Positions 10,567 to 24,721 of a stretch of DNA of 64,000 nucleotides are shown piece by piece. The notes under the pieces are model-generated. The model was not told where the DNA came from. It ran no database searches and saw only the letters and a list, made by a program, of their open reading frames with translations. How positions within the stretch are numbered: position 1 is the first letter of the stretch; every line of letters starts with the position of its first letter. The stretch is from Caenorhabditis remanei (lineage: Eukaryota; Nematoda; Chromadorea; Rhabditida; Rhabditidae), in contig NC_071329.1 in assembly GCF_010183535.1 (NCBI RefSeq), forward strand, positions 12,586,001 through 12,650,000, in the 5' to 3' direction. Made by a program: the position numbers and the translations under genes.

Positions 10567-12590
10567 TTACGACTCGTCTGGATCCTCTTCTTCGAGGTAG
10601 ATACTCCAATATGCGAAATTGAAAAGAATGAATGCTATCGGGAAAATTATTCTGAAATTAAATTATTCAAAAAAGTTCAATTTATTTATTGATTACCTAG
10701 CAATGATATCAATTCGTTCAGCTCGTCCACGTGATGAAAGAACACTACACCATCGAACAAGTTCAACCCGTTTACGTTGTCCAATGTAAACTAAATCAGT
10801 TGTATCATGAAATGTCCATCCTTCTTCCATTAATCCAGCACTTCGAGGAGGTCCTCTGTCAACCATTTCAATTGCTTCAAAATCTCCTTCTTGCAATTCC
10901 AGCGTCTTTTTCGGGCGACGTCGGATTAATCTCTGAAAACAAGAATTAGGAACTTGGTAGGGATGTTGAACACAAGTGCGAGCGATAATAGTGACCCGGA
11001 TAAAAGAATCTCACCTTTTTCTCTTGAGGACTAAACGTCAGTGATTGCAATGATTCTCCAAAGTTGTCGTTGTCAATGACATTTGAGAGACGAGATCTGT
11101 TGCATGCAGCTTTTCTCATTTGTCTGAAATCATATAGTTCAATTGACTTCTTCTCACACAAATCTTCTTACCTGTGCTCATCTAGAATTCCCATATAGTT
11201 AACAACAGCGTATTCGATCAACGAGAAGAAGATGAAGACTGAAATGTACATAATTTTTGAAATTTCAGGTCTCTCACAATCAAATTGAAAAATGAACTGA
11301 CCAACACATGCTCCAACCCAAATGTCGATTGATTTCGCGTAACTGACTGGAGGAAGATTCGAATTAATCGCATGAGAAGTTGTAATCATTGTCAATAAGG
11401 TGACAATTGCTAATGGAACACGTGCAGCTGTTGATTTCCAGTCAATCCAATAAGAGACCCAAGCAACTCCGACAAGCATAGAAGATGGGATGTATAGTTG
11501 GAGGAGGAAAAATGAGAAGACACGATTGAGCCGGATTTCAACTTTGAGACATGAATACGTTCCAGTGTTGGTTTTAGATGTACACGAGCCATTTTTGAAT
11601 GAGGCAATCTCGAAATTAGGCAATGCTCCGTTGGCTCCTTCGTGGATTTGGATAGCAGGAACATCCCAGATGTATTCGATGTCTGCGGTTGTGTAGGCAT
11701 CTGGAAATAAGAGATTTGGACTTTGGTGAACCAAAATTAACGTCAAAGTTTTAAAATGAATTTCCGAGACTGAATTTCATTATTGCTTTCAGAGATTTAG
11801 AAGCTTCTTGTTTATGAGAAGTGTAAATTTTATACAATTTAGAAGGTTGGTTCTGAAAATTGAAATCCCATAAAACTTACACGAAGCGAATGCAATTTCA
11901 CAGTTCTGATGATCCATTGGATAACGTGATAAATGCATTGAACATGACAAATGAAGTGTCAGTCTCCTATCATAAATCAATTTTCCATCCGACCGAATCT
12001 TCAAAAATCGGTTCTCCTGATTTAACATATGATACCATCCGTTCTTCTCGTTTTGGAAAAATGTGTCAGGAATCCAAAGTGATTGATCTCTTGCCACGTG
12101 GATGAACTCGAAATTTCGATAATCGGAAGAGAGAAGACCTTGATGTTCTATGAATCTCAAACGATCATCGTACCATTCTTGTCGCAATCTGAATTGTGCC
12201 ACGAATTCCTGAAAGTATTCCGTTGGGATAAATCCATAGCTAAGAATCCTACCATATTTTTCTCTGAAACTGCTGAAATCGATCGAATATTCAGACTTGT
12301 AGTGACAATAACAGCTCCTCTTGTATCATTATAAGGTGTTCTTCCAGATGGTCGAACTGCTGAATCATAATCTTGAAGTAGATCACATACTGTCATTTGT
12401 TCTCTCCATGCTTGATAATTTGTTGTGTGTCGACTGAATGCTGTTCTTTTGCTGAAAATTCAAGAAGAGCTTCCATCAATCGATATTAAATCAATTCTCC
12501 TTACCATGATTTTGTTTTTGATTTCTTCGCTAGATTAGTGTGAAAGAGAGACAGTGTGAGGAGCAGAGAGACGCAGAGCTGAGTTTTCAT
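10567..12590 (-). CDS. glc-4: Glutamate-gated-chloride-channel-like Cys-loop receptor subunit
   Basis: A pentameric ligand-gated channel subunit starting at ATG 12590 with a signal peptide ([17 protein letters not shown]). The ligand domain has the Cys-loop [15 protein letters not shown] and a second cysteine pair ([14 protein letters not shown]) characteristic of GluCl and glycine-type subunits. M1 is [20 protein letters not shown], followed by M2 ([19 protein letters not shown]) and M3 after [18 protein letters not shown] long cytoplasmic loop leads to M4 ([16 protein letters not shown]) and stop TAA at 10567. The intron inside M3 joins ACV to [14 protein letters not shown]. The residue before AR at the start of M2 is Ala instead of the usual Pro (see findings). 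The glc-4 name rests on remembered neighbours in C. elegans and the unusual M2. Confidence 0.85.
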
Positions 12591-13749
12591 CACGAAAAAT
12601 ACTGGCAAGAAGACGGTTTTCTTCGCATTTCGAGCTGATTCCCTCCTAGTTGGAATTAGAGGGAAATCGGTATGATGTTGGGGATGAAGCTGGAAATAAT
12701 GGGAGTTAGTTTCAAGAGTTTTGAGATTTGAGGAAAGCGAATGGGAAGACGGAAAAAGACATTTTGGAATCAGGTACAGTATTCCTCGAGATCATAAAAA
12801 GAATTTGCTTTCAGGAATAAACGTTCACAATATTTTCAGCATCAGCTTCTCGGAATTTGTTGATAAACTGAGAACATCTGTGTGTAACTTGAATCTAGTT
12901 GAAATTATAAACACTGCGTTTCTCAAAAAGAATCTTTGACCACGAAAATTCCGAATTTCAGATAAATCTGCGTGAAATTCAATCAAAAACGAACACAACA
13001 CTTCCCGCTTTGTCTGAAAAAAAGTGGTGAAGAAAGAAGAATTCAATAGATGTTCAGATGACGTGATGGAGCGGAAAACCAGGAAGTTTGGGGACCAGAT
13101 TGGTTTTTTATTAAACTTTTTTGGAAATGGAAAGTACAAAGTAAACATTGAAATGGAAATAGATGAAGGGATTTCAAGAATATTTTGTTCGAAATTAGAA
13201 AAAAATGAAAACGATGATACAGAGAAAAGAGATATTTGCAACACGAAGAACCTTGACGTTCTCTTCTTTTTTCTCTCTCTCCGACTGCAACAAAAAGAAG
13301 AAAAAGAAGAGAGAGAGAGAGACCTTATAACCTGTGTTGGAGGTGCAACACATTGCTTTCATATATCCAGACATATAGAGAAATACCTAGTGCTTCCAGG
13401 AGCAAGAGGAGAAGAAAAGGTACTCGACCACCCCCCAGCCAAACGAAAAACCACTTCATTTTAGTGGCCATTTTGTGGGATAAAAAGAGAGAAAAGAGAG
13501 GTGAATGGCAGAGAGTCAACGGACATGCACATGCCACATTCGGGGTCTCTTCAGGTCACTTTAATACCACCTGCTTGCTCCCCTTCTTCGCATATTTTCT
13601 TCTCTTTTTTCTTTCTGATATTCGATATTGAGGACTAGTATCAATTCTCGAAATACATGTAGAAGTTGAGTTGTCACATCTAATGATAGTGGATTTTTCA
13701 CTGAAGAATGAGTAGAATATTGTAGTCCGATGAGATTATCTACAGTTAA

Positions 13750-14128
13750 ACACTGGTTACAGTGTTATTAACTTTGGCTGTTTTCAGTGAAAAATGACCA
13801 ACTCCTCCGATACCGATAAACTCAATTTTGTATGGGTTGGACAGAGCAAAAATAGCACATCATTTTGTAATTTCTCCCTGAAACGGACTAATTTCAGTGC
13901 ATATTGGCGAAATTTTGAAGCTTTTCAAGTTGGCAACCTGTAACTTTCAAGATAGTGTCTCTACAAAAAAAAATGGTCAACTACAAAAATGATGTGCTAT
14001 TTTTGCTCTCTCCAATTCATAAAAAATAAATTTTATCGAGCAATCAGATGACACCTAAATACAGTGTCAAAGCTGGTCATTTTTCACTGATAACAGCCGA
14101 AGTTGGTAACCTTTTGAGCGGTACAGTA
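13750..14128. mobile_element. Palindromic non-autonomous transposon-like element, copy 1
   Basis: The two arms are inverted repeats. The left has CTTTGGCTGTTTTCAGTG and GAAAAATGACCA; the right carries the reverse complement (TGGTCATTTTTCACTG, ACAGCCGAAGTTGGTAA). Inside lie TTGGACAGAGCAAAAATAGC and, inverted, GCTATTTTTGCTCTCTCCAA. The right terminus ends in CTTTTGAGCGGTACAGTAC, while the left terminus is degenerate. The same family occurs at 38340-38795. There is no coding capacity, so it is MITE-like. Confidence 0.7.
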
Positions 14129-14929
14129 CATTAAAGGGTCAACTAAAGGTCTTTTTGGTAATTTTTGAGAGAACAATCCAAGAAAGATGAAACGGCCTCA
14201 ATTTGGGGTCTAAACAAAAATTTGTGCGTTTGCATAGCTTTTCATCTTTATTACCATTTTCCGTCCTAGAACTGAATGATGCAAATACATACAACCAGAA
14301 ACTTAAAAGATAGAACTGAATCACTCATATTCGTTTCACTAGTTCAACGACTTCCATTTCATTTCAGTTTGAAAAAAAGCTAGCACTACGAAACTCGAAA
14401 CGACTAGAGCCTACCGTAGTTGTTGTGTATGATTCCGTATTTTTGCTCTCCACTTCTCACCCCAGACACCCACAATATTCTATTAAAGTACCCTATTCAG
14501 AAAAGAAGCGAATTCTCAAAAGAGACTCTTGAACAACACAAAAAGACCCTCTTGTGCCCTTTCAACTCTTTCAGATCATATTCAAATTTGGCGCCTAAAT
14601 TTGATTACGGCCCGAGAAACAGTGTGTGAGATGAAGAGACGCAGACAATTAAAGTCCTAAAAGTTCATGAAAACATGTTGAGAAAAACGTTGTAAAGAGA
14701 TTTGTGCTCATATATGGAAATTGTCGATTTCATAGAGAGGTGAAGCAATTATAGAAGAAGAGGGAGAGACGAGGAGAAAATAGATCAGTGAGCAGGATTA
14801 GGTGGAGAGAAAGAAGAGAAGAGACGGATTGGTCAAAAATGACCAAAATGAAATCGGAGAAAAAATGAGGGGAAAAGATAAAACAAGTTTCAAGTTGCGA
14901 ATGAGTGCAACTTGTAATGGGATGAAAGA

Positions 14930-15125
14930 AAAGAAGAAGAAGAAGACGTGTGTGCTCTGCCGTTTCCTGCTTCTTCTTCTTTCTTCTTCTTCTTCTTCTT
15001 TAGATTCAACTTCGCCCCTCAGATTCATCTCCAATCCGAACAAAACGAGTGAAGTAGAAGAAGAAGATGTAGTTGGAGAAGAAGAAGAAGAAGATGTTGA
15101 GGAAGAAAGAAGAAGAAAAATGTAG
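14930..15125. repeat. GAA/TTC-rich simple repeat tract
   Basis: Runs of GAAGAAGAA and TTCTTCTTC alternate across this interval and flip strand bias near 15000. They make long open frames on both strands (poly-Ser, poly-Lys/Glu) that are artefacts of composition. Confidence 0.7.
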
Positions 15126-15573
15126 AAGAATGTATCTGTGCAGAAGAAAGTAGAGTCCGAGTAAGTGCTCGTTGAAACTTCGTGAATATTCAATGGAGGA
15201 GAATGAATTTAAGATGGAAACTGAAATGAGTAGGATGGATGATATTGTTGGGAATTAAAACTGCAATGTGAGAAGTTATATAAAAACAGTTTGAGATCTG
15301 GAGATGGAGCATCTGAGATAAATGAAATTCTAAATTTGACGTCTGGGCTCACAATCAACTTCACGGCAGTAGCAGACTTACAACGGAAAAAAACTTTAAA
15401 ATTCTGAAATCGGTCCAAAATTGTCTGATATGATACAACTACATGAGGTGTAGTCAAATCTATAAATACTTTAAAATCAAAATTCTGCTAAAAACTTCGA
15501 AATTTGAATTGAATTCAACAACTAACTAGGGAAGGTAATGGCGTCAGTTTGGAGTCATGGGGCGTGGCCTATA

Positions 15574-15825
15574 TCATTGGAAAGATGTGAAAACGCTAAT
15601 TCCAATTATATTCAGTTTTTGATTCGAGGCTTGGTATTCGAGAAAAACCAGGTCAAAGTTCGGTAAAACAGAGAATTTTCACCTTTTTTAACTCTCAAAA
15701 AATTCAAATATTTCTTCGCGTAATTTGACGTTGTAGAACTTTTACCTTGTTTTTCTCGAATAGCAGCCCGCGAGGGCAAAAACTGAGTATATATTTGGAA
15801 TCAGTGTTTAGTCAGCTTTTCAATG
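15574..15825. repeat. Long palindrome (inverted repeat)
   Basis: The left arm (15574-15660) includes CATTGGAAAG, ATTCCAATTATATTCAG and TATTCGAGAAAAACCAGGT. The right arm (15734-15825) carries the reverse complement with modest divergence (ACCTTGTTTTTCTCGAATA, TGAGTATATATTTGGAAT, CTTTTCAATG). The spacer of about 70 bp is unique. It is non-coding and probably another MITE or snapback repeat, unrelated in sequence to the 13.8 kb element. Confidence 0.65.
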
Positions 15826-18800
15826 GTACAAGTTTTGAATCTAACTCTTTTTGATGTTTTCTTTGACACATCTGCTACAAAAATGTGATCTTCAACTTAC
15901 AGCATCAGGGGTGTGAAACTAATGGAAAAATACTACTGGAAAAGTGCAGTGAAAAGTCACTTCAGAGGTTCAAAGAATACTAATCTAGCTCAGAAGAAAC
16001 TCAAATTTATCCTCAGAAATTAGGGATTCTCACGTAGAAAATGTGTGTCATGCTGCCAATTAATAAGCTGCTTTTATCCGATTTTCTGGAAACAAGACGC
16101 AAACAAAAATAGTACAGAAAGGTCATAAGAGAAATCTGAAACAAAAAAGTTTTCGATCATCGAAAGTATCAAATTTGACTAATTAGGAGGAGAAGAAGAA
16201 GAGGAAAGTACACTAATGAGTCAAGAATTCTGGAAAAGAAGAAGAAGAAGAATATGAAGAGAAAAAGAAAAAATATAAGAAATGACAGGTTATGATGAGA
16301 AAAGAAAAGAGATGTATTACAACGGAAAGAGGAGAAGTCTTGAAGATTAGCCTCTCTCTTTCACTGGCTCATCATATTGTGCTCCGCGAGCCGCCACCCG
16401 TCGTCCAACCAGGCCACGAACAAAACGAAACAAGACGTCATTCGACAAAGGTGAATCCGATTTTCGAGAAGAGGACCTTCTTTTTTCGCCCTCTTTACTC
16501 GCTTTTTTTTACTCGAGACGACTCTGATTGGGTATTCAGAAAGTAACAAAGTTCAGAATATTAAAGTGGCTCTTGGGAGACGTTGAGTTCTTTTTAACAG
16601 GCATCAATAAGCACAATAACAGAATACAATTAGAGGCTGAAATCGCGTCAGAGGCACGCCAGACAGACATTTCAAAAAAGAGAAAAGAATTGGGATGAGA
16701 ATGAAATTGTATCATTTCGGAGTAGTTTTCTCTGGAATCTATCAGGGATTTGCAGGGCGTCAAAAGTATCGAATGTCCGCCTCCGGGCACATCCTTCCGT
16801 TGTCTGCTCTCTATAGTAATCTCACTCACTATTTCTTCCTTTGCTCAAACATTTTTATGAATTTATTATTATTATTACTACTACTTTTCTACACTCTTTT
16901 TTGAAAAAAATAGTGAAGAAACGGAGGCGGAAGAAACGGAAATATGTGAAGATGGAGGTGTGGAAAAACGTTTTTTTGGGGGGTGCGAGTGTGGGGAAGA
17001 AACTGATGGAGACAATGGGATTTCAGAAGGAAAAACAATAAGAATTGTGAATAATTGAGGTGTTTTTAAAAGATGGGAGAAAGAAGAAAAAGAACTGAAA
17101 TGAATGGTGAAAAGGATTGAGAAAGTGGCTGGAAACGACACGCAACGAGCAAAGAACAGGGAGGAATCGGGGAGGAGAAGAGAGGGTTCTGAAAAGATTT
17201 CTGAAATTATGAAAAACTAGAAGCCGAGGTTCTAAAAAGAGACTTTGATTTATTTTTAGGTCCCGAAATTTCTAGGTCTTTCTAGGTCATTTCTAGGTCC
17301 CAATTCCGAATTTAGATACTTTTGAAAATCCACACTCATACAGACCGTATATTACTTATTTTGATCAATTTTTTTTGAATTTTACACCAAAAATTCCAAT
17401 TTCTTGATGCATAACTAGCTTTTGATTGAATTCTGAAGTTTAGTAAAAAATTCGAAATTTTTGGAAAAAATTTCAAAAATTTCAAAATTTTGTTCAAAGA
17501 ATTTTTGAATTTCAAACCCCGGGCCGACAGGCCGAACTCCGGGCCGGGCGGGGCAAGAAAAGATCCGATTTCGGCGGTGGCAAGTTTCCTAATTTCTCAC
17601 TTTTTCATGTTTAAAACCAAAAGCTGAAGTAGATAACTAAACAATTTTGAATTTTGCAATCATCTCCTGAATTAACAAAAAGTACAGTAGTTTTTAAAGA
17701 CTTCTAGAATCCATAGCTGATCAAAAAACATAAGTCACTCTTCACCCTTTTCATTTTCACCAAAATCTGAAATTGTTGACATTCCTCACTCCCTTCTAAA
17801 CCGATCATCCCACAAAGAGCGAGGATAGGCGTGAAATTCGTTTTGTGACAGGAGAAAAGAAGATTCTTTCTCTTCTTTTATTTGCCCTACCCTTCTTTTT
17901 TCCATTTGATTATTGTAGAGTTGTTCACCAAAAAAGACAAGAATTCGGATGAAAACAAGGTAGCTCTTTCCTCTTCTTCTTCTTCGTCTGCACTGATGAG
18001 AAAAGAAACAAAAAAAGAACAAAAGAAGGGCGAAATGAGAAGTAGATGGAGACGAATTGGGGGCCGGTGAAGAAAATGGGATGGTGGTAAAGTGGATAGC
18101 TTGAAGTAATAGTGTTTTTGAAGCGCATCTTGGTCCGTAATTAGTCACGGAAGACCGAAAGAAAAGAGAAGGAAAACCACCGGAAATTGAGCCAAATGGA
18201 AGGAGAGAAATAGAAGATTCTATCGGATTTCACTCACTTAATTCGGTTAAATCGAAGATTATGAAAATCTCTGAAAAGGGGAGGATGAGTCGGAGTAGAT
18301 AACATCTGGAAGATTAGAGGGTGTCTGAGTATTCACCAGGCAGCATTCCCTTCGTTTTCCATATTTCTAAACTTCCAGAATTCTTAATTCTGACTAGATT
18401 CTCATGTATAAATAAATATTACATTCGGCCAAATTTCATTCGAAAAAGTTTATGATTCACCCAGAATCATGCGTCCGTAATGATGTGATCTATGTTTTGT
18501 TCCGGTTCACTCAAACTAAGCAGACATCATTAGCGATTTTCAGAATTTTCTCACATTTCGTTATTCAACAAGAATTTCAGTTTAGTTTCTTGATACCAGA
18601 TGAATTAACCATTTCATTCTCGCGCACTTGGATATGAAATTCTGAAAATTGATGGAATAAATTGAAAACTAGAGAATAGTGATTCACGAATTTCCGAGAT
18701 GGGAAAGTGTAAGCAAGAGTATTTCAGGGACTCTGAAATTGTCTGTCGTGAATTTTGGGTTTATTTTTTAACATTAGATTTCTTCATTCGGTACCTTTCC

Positions 18801-21517
18801 GATTTTTTTGTTGTCTTTTTGGCTCGTTTGAAGATCCCACGAAGTCGTTATCATAAAAGGTTTTCAAAATTTATTAAAGCATTAACGGAGAAGAATTTTC
18901 TCACGCTTGTAAGACCTGTGTCGTGCTAATAGTTGTGTCGAAATTTAGTCGTACCTGTAACAAAAGGGAATATATTTTCTATGAGAAGATCTGGAATTCG
19001 AAAGATTTTTTGGTATTTCATGTATCAGCTAAAACAGAAAAACAGAAAACAGAAAAACAGATTGAGTCTCTAAATTGAACATATCAAATTGAATAGAAAT
19101 CAATTTGAATAGAAATTATGTAAGATATACCCTCCAATTCATCTGAAATAAAACTATTAACGAGTTTTCATAGTTTCTGAGTCTGCTTTCCCAGTTGCTT
19201 CCGTATTCAATCTCTCTTCTTTTCAATTTCCTCTTCCACATTTTCATCACTTCCCAATCACCTCAATACTTTTATCCCAATCATTTCCCAATTCAGTCAC
19301 GAGATGTCGTTTCTCTTTCCGTTTTCGCAAAAAGAGCCGTCTCCACTTTCATATTCTAATCGCATCTTTGTCGTTGCCCCGGGTGACTGAATGAATCGGA
19401 AATGCACACTCTTCTTCTCCTTCTTCTCTCTCACGACAACATATGTCGATTCTCCTCGTTCTGATGTATGTACAAACTGAAAACGTTTTTCGAATGTTTT
19501 TGTATTTGAAACCACAAAAAAGAATGGATGAAACGGATTATTGGGGATAAATGATTCGGTTCACAGCGAGTGCTTTCAGTACATTCAATTTCTCTTTTTT
19601 TTCCTTTTTTCTCATTCGAAACTAAAATTTTTATAATGTTTTGTCTGTTTGTAGGGATTCTTCTTGATATTCAAATTAATACATTAACGGGGAAATCCCT
19701 TGTTAAATCTCTTAATCTTTTCTGCATCTAAAAAACAGAAAAAGAGAATGTCTCGAATAACAATGAGACTCTTTTCAGACATTGAATGAATAATTAATTT
19801 TCTGTATGGCTGAACATGAATCTCTCTTTGTGTTCCTTTTCTTTTATGTCTCCAAGTGAGTCTAGTTGATATTTTCGTCAGAGGAACAAGTTATACAGAT
19901 AACAAAAAGTATGTTTTTCAGCAAATATTTACTTTCTTGTTCTGGCACTTTTTGAGGGTTTTTAAGAGTATTTTGGAGTGTGTTTGGAGTGAAAAATAGA
20001 GGAGAGTTAAAATTAAAAACATTAGTTCATTTGATAGGGAAGTTTCGGATAGGAGACGAATGATTGTACGAGTTTCAGAATTTTCAGAAAAATTATCAAT
20101 TTATAGAGGGGTACGAGCAGTTCGAATGTTTCTGATATATGTACTTCAAGGAGACGTAACTGTTAGAGTACGCTCGATACCAAGAACCTATCAACTATAA
20201 AAATGAAGCTCTCGATCTCTAAAACACAAAAAAACTAACGCTGACTATCTGTAGTGAATACTCTAAATGTAGAACTATTGGGATGAACCAAGTGAAGATT
20301 TTTTTTCTGATTTTAAGTTTCTTTCAGAATCAGAGGAGCTCTTGATAGACTCACTCTTTCTTAATCTGTTTTCCATATCATACCTTCTTGTAATTCTCTG
20401 AAAGAATTTCTTGAATGTTCGAACTACTAGATTCCTTCGATTTCTGAATTATTCTGGTACCGTACACTCTTCTTCATCCACCACTAGATATTCCATATAT
20501 ATCCCCTCACTCTCAATCTACTTGATGATTCTAGAGAACGAGACTCCGTCCCCTTCCCATCTCCAGCCGGTTGCTCACCTGTTCAGTCTCATTTCCATCT
20601 AGACTTTTCCTCTTTTTGAAAAACTTTTTCCATTTTCGTCATCTTCTTCCCTTTTTCTTCACTTTTTCTTCACAGCCTTCTTCGATAGAGCCTTTCCTTT
20701 TCTCTCTTCTTTTTTCCATTTTCTCTTTTCTCTCTTTCTTTAATTCTCTCCATTTTCAACACTCTATATCCTCCCACCTCCCTACAACGACTCTCTCTCT
20801 TTTTCGGTTAATTTGGAGGCGCCTCAGTCGAGAGTGATGGCTGGGAGAGCACTGCGAAAACATTGTGCTCGTCCCCTCCCCAAAAAATCTCGAAAACTTT
20901 TTCACGCCTTCTTCTTCGTCTTTTTCTTCTTCCTCAATACCTCTTTGGAATGAAATATGGCTCAACCCGTTTACATATTTTCCCTTTTCCTTCAAGACAC
21001 ATGTCAAAAGAAAAAAGACAGCAAAACCTAATTATACGACATTCTCAGTTTTTTTTCAGTTTCTATTTCTCTTCCTCTCTCTTTCTCCTTCTTCGTCTTC
21101 TTTTTGTTTGGTTCAGTCTCTCAATACCTTCGTTTTCATTGCGGAATCCATTATACAAATGAAAAACAAAAACGGAAGTCTGAAGACTAATTCGAACTCC
21201 CTATTCTTGTACATTTTGTAACTCAGTCACCAATAAATTGGGTAGAACTTTCTTTAGCGATTTAACTTAAAAAGGCGAAGGTGCTCCAGACTAGTTCCAT
21301 TTCGTATAACTTCTTCTCCTTCTCCATCTCTCTGTTTCGCACGTTTTCCGGATTTTCATAACTTGTAAGTGGTACTTATATCACGACTTCCGTATACATT
21401 TGATATATAATGATCCACGTGTGTTGTCCACATCATTCAGAAGGGAACACTTTCCTTTTTTGCTCTTTTTACGCCACTCGTCACTCTTTGTCAATATTTA
21501 TTTTTCCTTGTTCCTGA

Positions 21518-22593
<1,076 letters not shown>

Positions 22594-23382
22594 ATCCATG
22601 TGTCATCACCTCTTCAATACCGTATTCCACGTCTTCTAATTCTTCCCCTTAATCCCCCTCTCGATCTCTTCTTTTTTCTTTTTCTAATTTCTTTACTAAT
22701 CCTACAAAATTACAACTTCATTCATTCTTTTTTGTACAATTTTAAAATTCTTTCGGATAAAAAATATTTAAAGAGAAAAAAACGAAGATTCAAATAGCAG
22801 TATTGACAAACGAAGCGTTGACGCGTGATAGTTTTTGTCGACTCATGTCGTTCGACTGAAAAATATGAAGAACTGAAAATAGCTGAAAATGAAAATGGTA
22901 TTCTTTCGACTTACGACAATTGTGTTCGATCCAGTACGACGGAATCGGAGAAGTTCGTGACATCGACGGCGGAATTCCAGACGGAAGAAATAGAAAATTG
23001 GAAGGTTGAAACAAGATTGGAATCCATATAACAGATAGGCGACACCTGGAAAATAATTTAGATTTATAAATCTATAGAAGAAGAGTATTTGCTCCTTCTG
23101 AAGCTTGTGACGTTCATCTGCTATTCTAGAAAATATTTAATTTTTGATAGCTTAATCCCGATTATATATTCAAACTTTTATGTCATCGCCTGAATTCTAA
23201 AGGACTCGAGTTCGTACTAATTTCTGTTCAACTGATATTCTGCAAGTTGCGATTCTAACTCGTTCTAGTTGATATGGAAGTATTTCAGAAATGATGAATC
23301 TCTCAAATTATCAAACTTCCTTTTACAAAATTTCCTTGATCAAAAACCACAGATCTTCTCTTAGCAAGAATCTACTTTATTT
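22594..23382. other. Convergent 3' region of pdl-1 and the GPCR
   Basis: AT-rich sequence between two stop codons. It contains pyrimidine-rich pdl-1 3' UTR sequence and a minus-strand polyadenylation signal AATAAA just 3' of the GPCR stop, near 23373. The open frames near 22800-23030 have no supporting splice sites or homology. Confidence 0.4.
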
Positions 23383-24515
23383 TCATGATTTGTGACTTTT
23401 GCTCAAGCCAAAACACGCCGTTGTTATCTCCCTTTTTATCCAACGACGCGAAACATTTTTGCACGGAGAAAACTGACCAACAAGAAGTACGTCGAATTCG
23501 TCTGTATGCCACTGATCAGCTACGAGCACAAAGTTCGGCACGCTCACCATCAAAACATTTATTCCCGACAAGATGAGAATCGCCATTTGTTTTCTTTTTT
23601 CCGTGTGATTTAAGAACTGAAAAAAAGAGAGAATGAGAGTTGATTCTTGTTTCAATCTTCAATCTTGTTGGACTACGAGTCTGATGACAAATGGGAAATG
23701 AAGGATACCTTGGAGCCGTGGGATCTCAAAAATAGGTTGAGAGTAACTGCGAATGCAATCATATAAGATAAAGCAATCCAGCAATAATGAATAGTTCCAT
23801 AGATGATTCCAGTTGAATCCATCACTGCACAAATACGGTTCTCATTTAAAGTTGGGGATGCAAAGGAGACAAGAAAGGCAATGAAACTGAGGAACTGGAA
23901 AGAAGATTATGAATTTCAGATGTCTGAGACCACTTACCACACAAATGAAGATTCCTAAAGAAGATAGATACAATCTGTGCCTCCAAGTCCATCGACTACG
24001 GTACCAACTGACTCTATTCACTGCCAGAACTCTTTCAACAGTCAAGAGACAATGGAATGTTGCAGGTAATTGACCACCGAATAGTAGAAATATTGGCCAC
24101 AAATATCCAGTCATACACTCGTAACTGCTGGTCTTGAAATGATATTTATCGTGGAATAAGAGATCCAATCTACCAGCTCCTGACATAATGAATGATACTC
24201 CATTAATCTGAAATTTCGCAATGATTCCATATTTCTGAATTCAAAACATACCAAATCAGAAACAGATAACAATGTGAAAAACACGAATCTCTGTCTGAAA
24301 TCCTTGCTGGAATTGAATACAACGAGACAAATAGTATTAGGAATAAGTACAAGAATTCCACAAATAACATAGAGTCGACTCCTGAGAAGAATCTCTCCAT
24401 CACCCGGGAACATCGCCTGAAATATCATGGCTACTATTCTGGAGTATGACGGAGACAAGTGACGAAGACAAACGGAAAACGATGAGTTGGTATTGGGGCG
24501 GGTGTCAGAGGACAC
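23383..24515 (-). CDS. Serpentine chemoreceptor-like GPCR
   Basis: A rhodopsin-superfamily nematode receptor. Exons are about 24515-24253, 24208-23940, about 23899-23710 and 23619-23383. Six helices are clear: LYVICGILVLIPNTICLVVF, FVFFTLLSVSDL, WPIFLLFGGQLPATFHCLL followed by TVERVLAVNR (ER in place of DRY), LYLSSLGIFICV/FLSFIAFLVSFA, HYCWIALSYMIAFAVTLNL, and MAILILSGINVLMVSVPNFV. The seventh helix is not evident in the final exon's frame (see findings). The start could be ATG 24429 instead of 24515. The exact Sr family (Srx, Srsx or other) cannot be set by eye. An AATAAA follows the stop. It is probably expressed in sensory neurons. Confidence 0.65.
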
Positions 24516-24721
24516 GGGTCACCACCATGTGCTTGGCACGTTTTAATTAAATCGCAACCCTCATAAAACGTTAAAAATGTTTGTTGTGGTTTGGATTAGG
24601 ACAACGAAATACTAAGAAATTCAATGATATTTTTGTGAGATCTCAGATGGTCTGAGTGGTTCTGTTATGATGATTCTAAAGTGAACTATTAAAGTATTCC
24701 TTATTTATAAGGACTGATCAC

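Noticed and set aside
13024..13464. 146-codon open frame in the large intergenic region
   Set aside because: Composition is purine-rich simple sequence (RLQQKEEKEERERD), no consistent exon borders or recognisable domain.
14798..15193. Poly-Ser and poly-Glu/Lys open frames on opposite strands
   Set aside because: Produced by the GAA/TTC simple repeat.
17515..17560. GC-rich block with GGGCCGACAGGCCG as an RNA gene or promoter
   Set aside because: Only a short inverted repeat is visible and there is no PSE, TATA, or conserved RNA feature.
18699..18929. Open frame starting MGKCKQEYFRDSEIVCREFW
   Set aside because: Single uninterrupted frame without splice or promoter context and no family resemblance.
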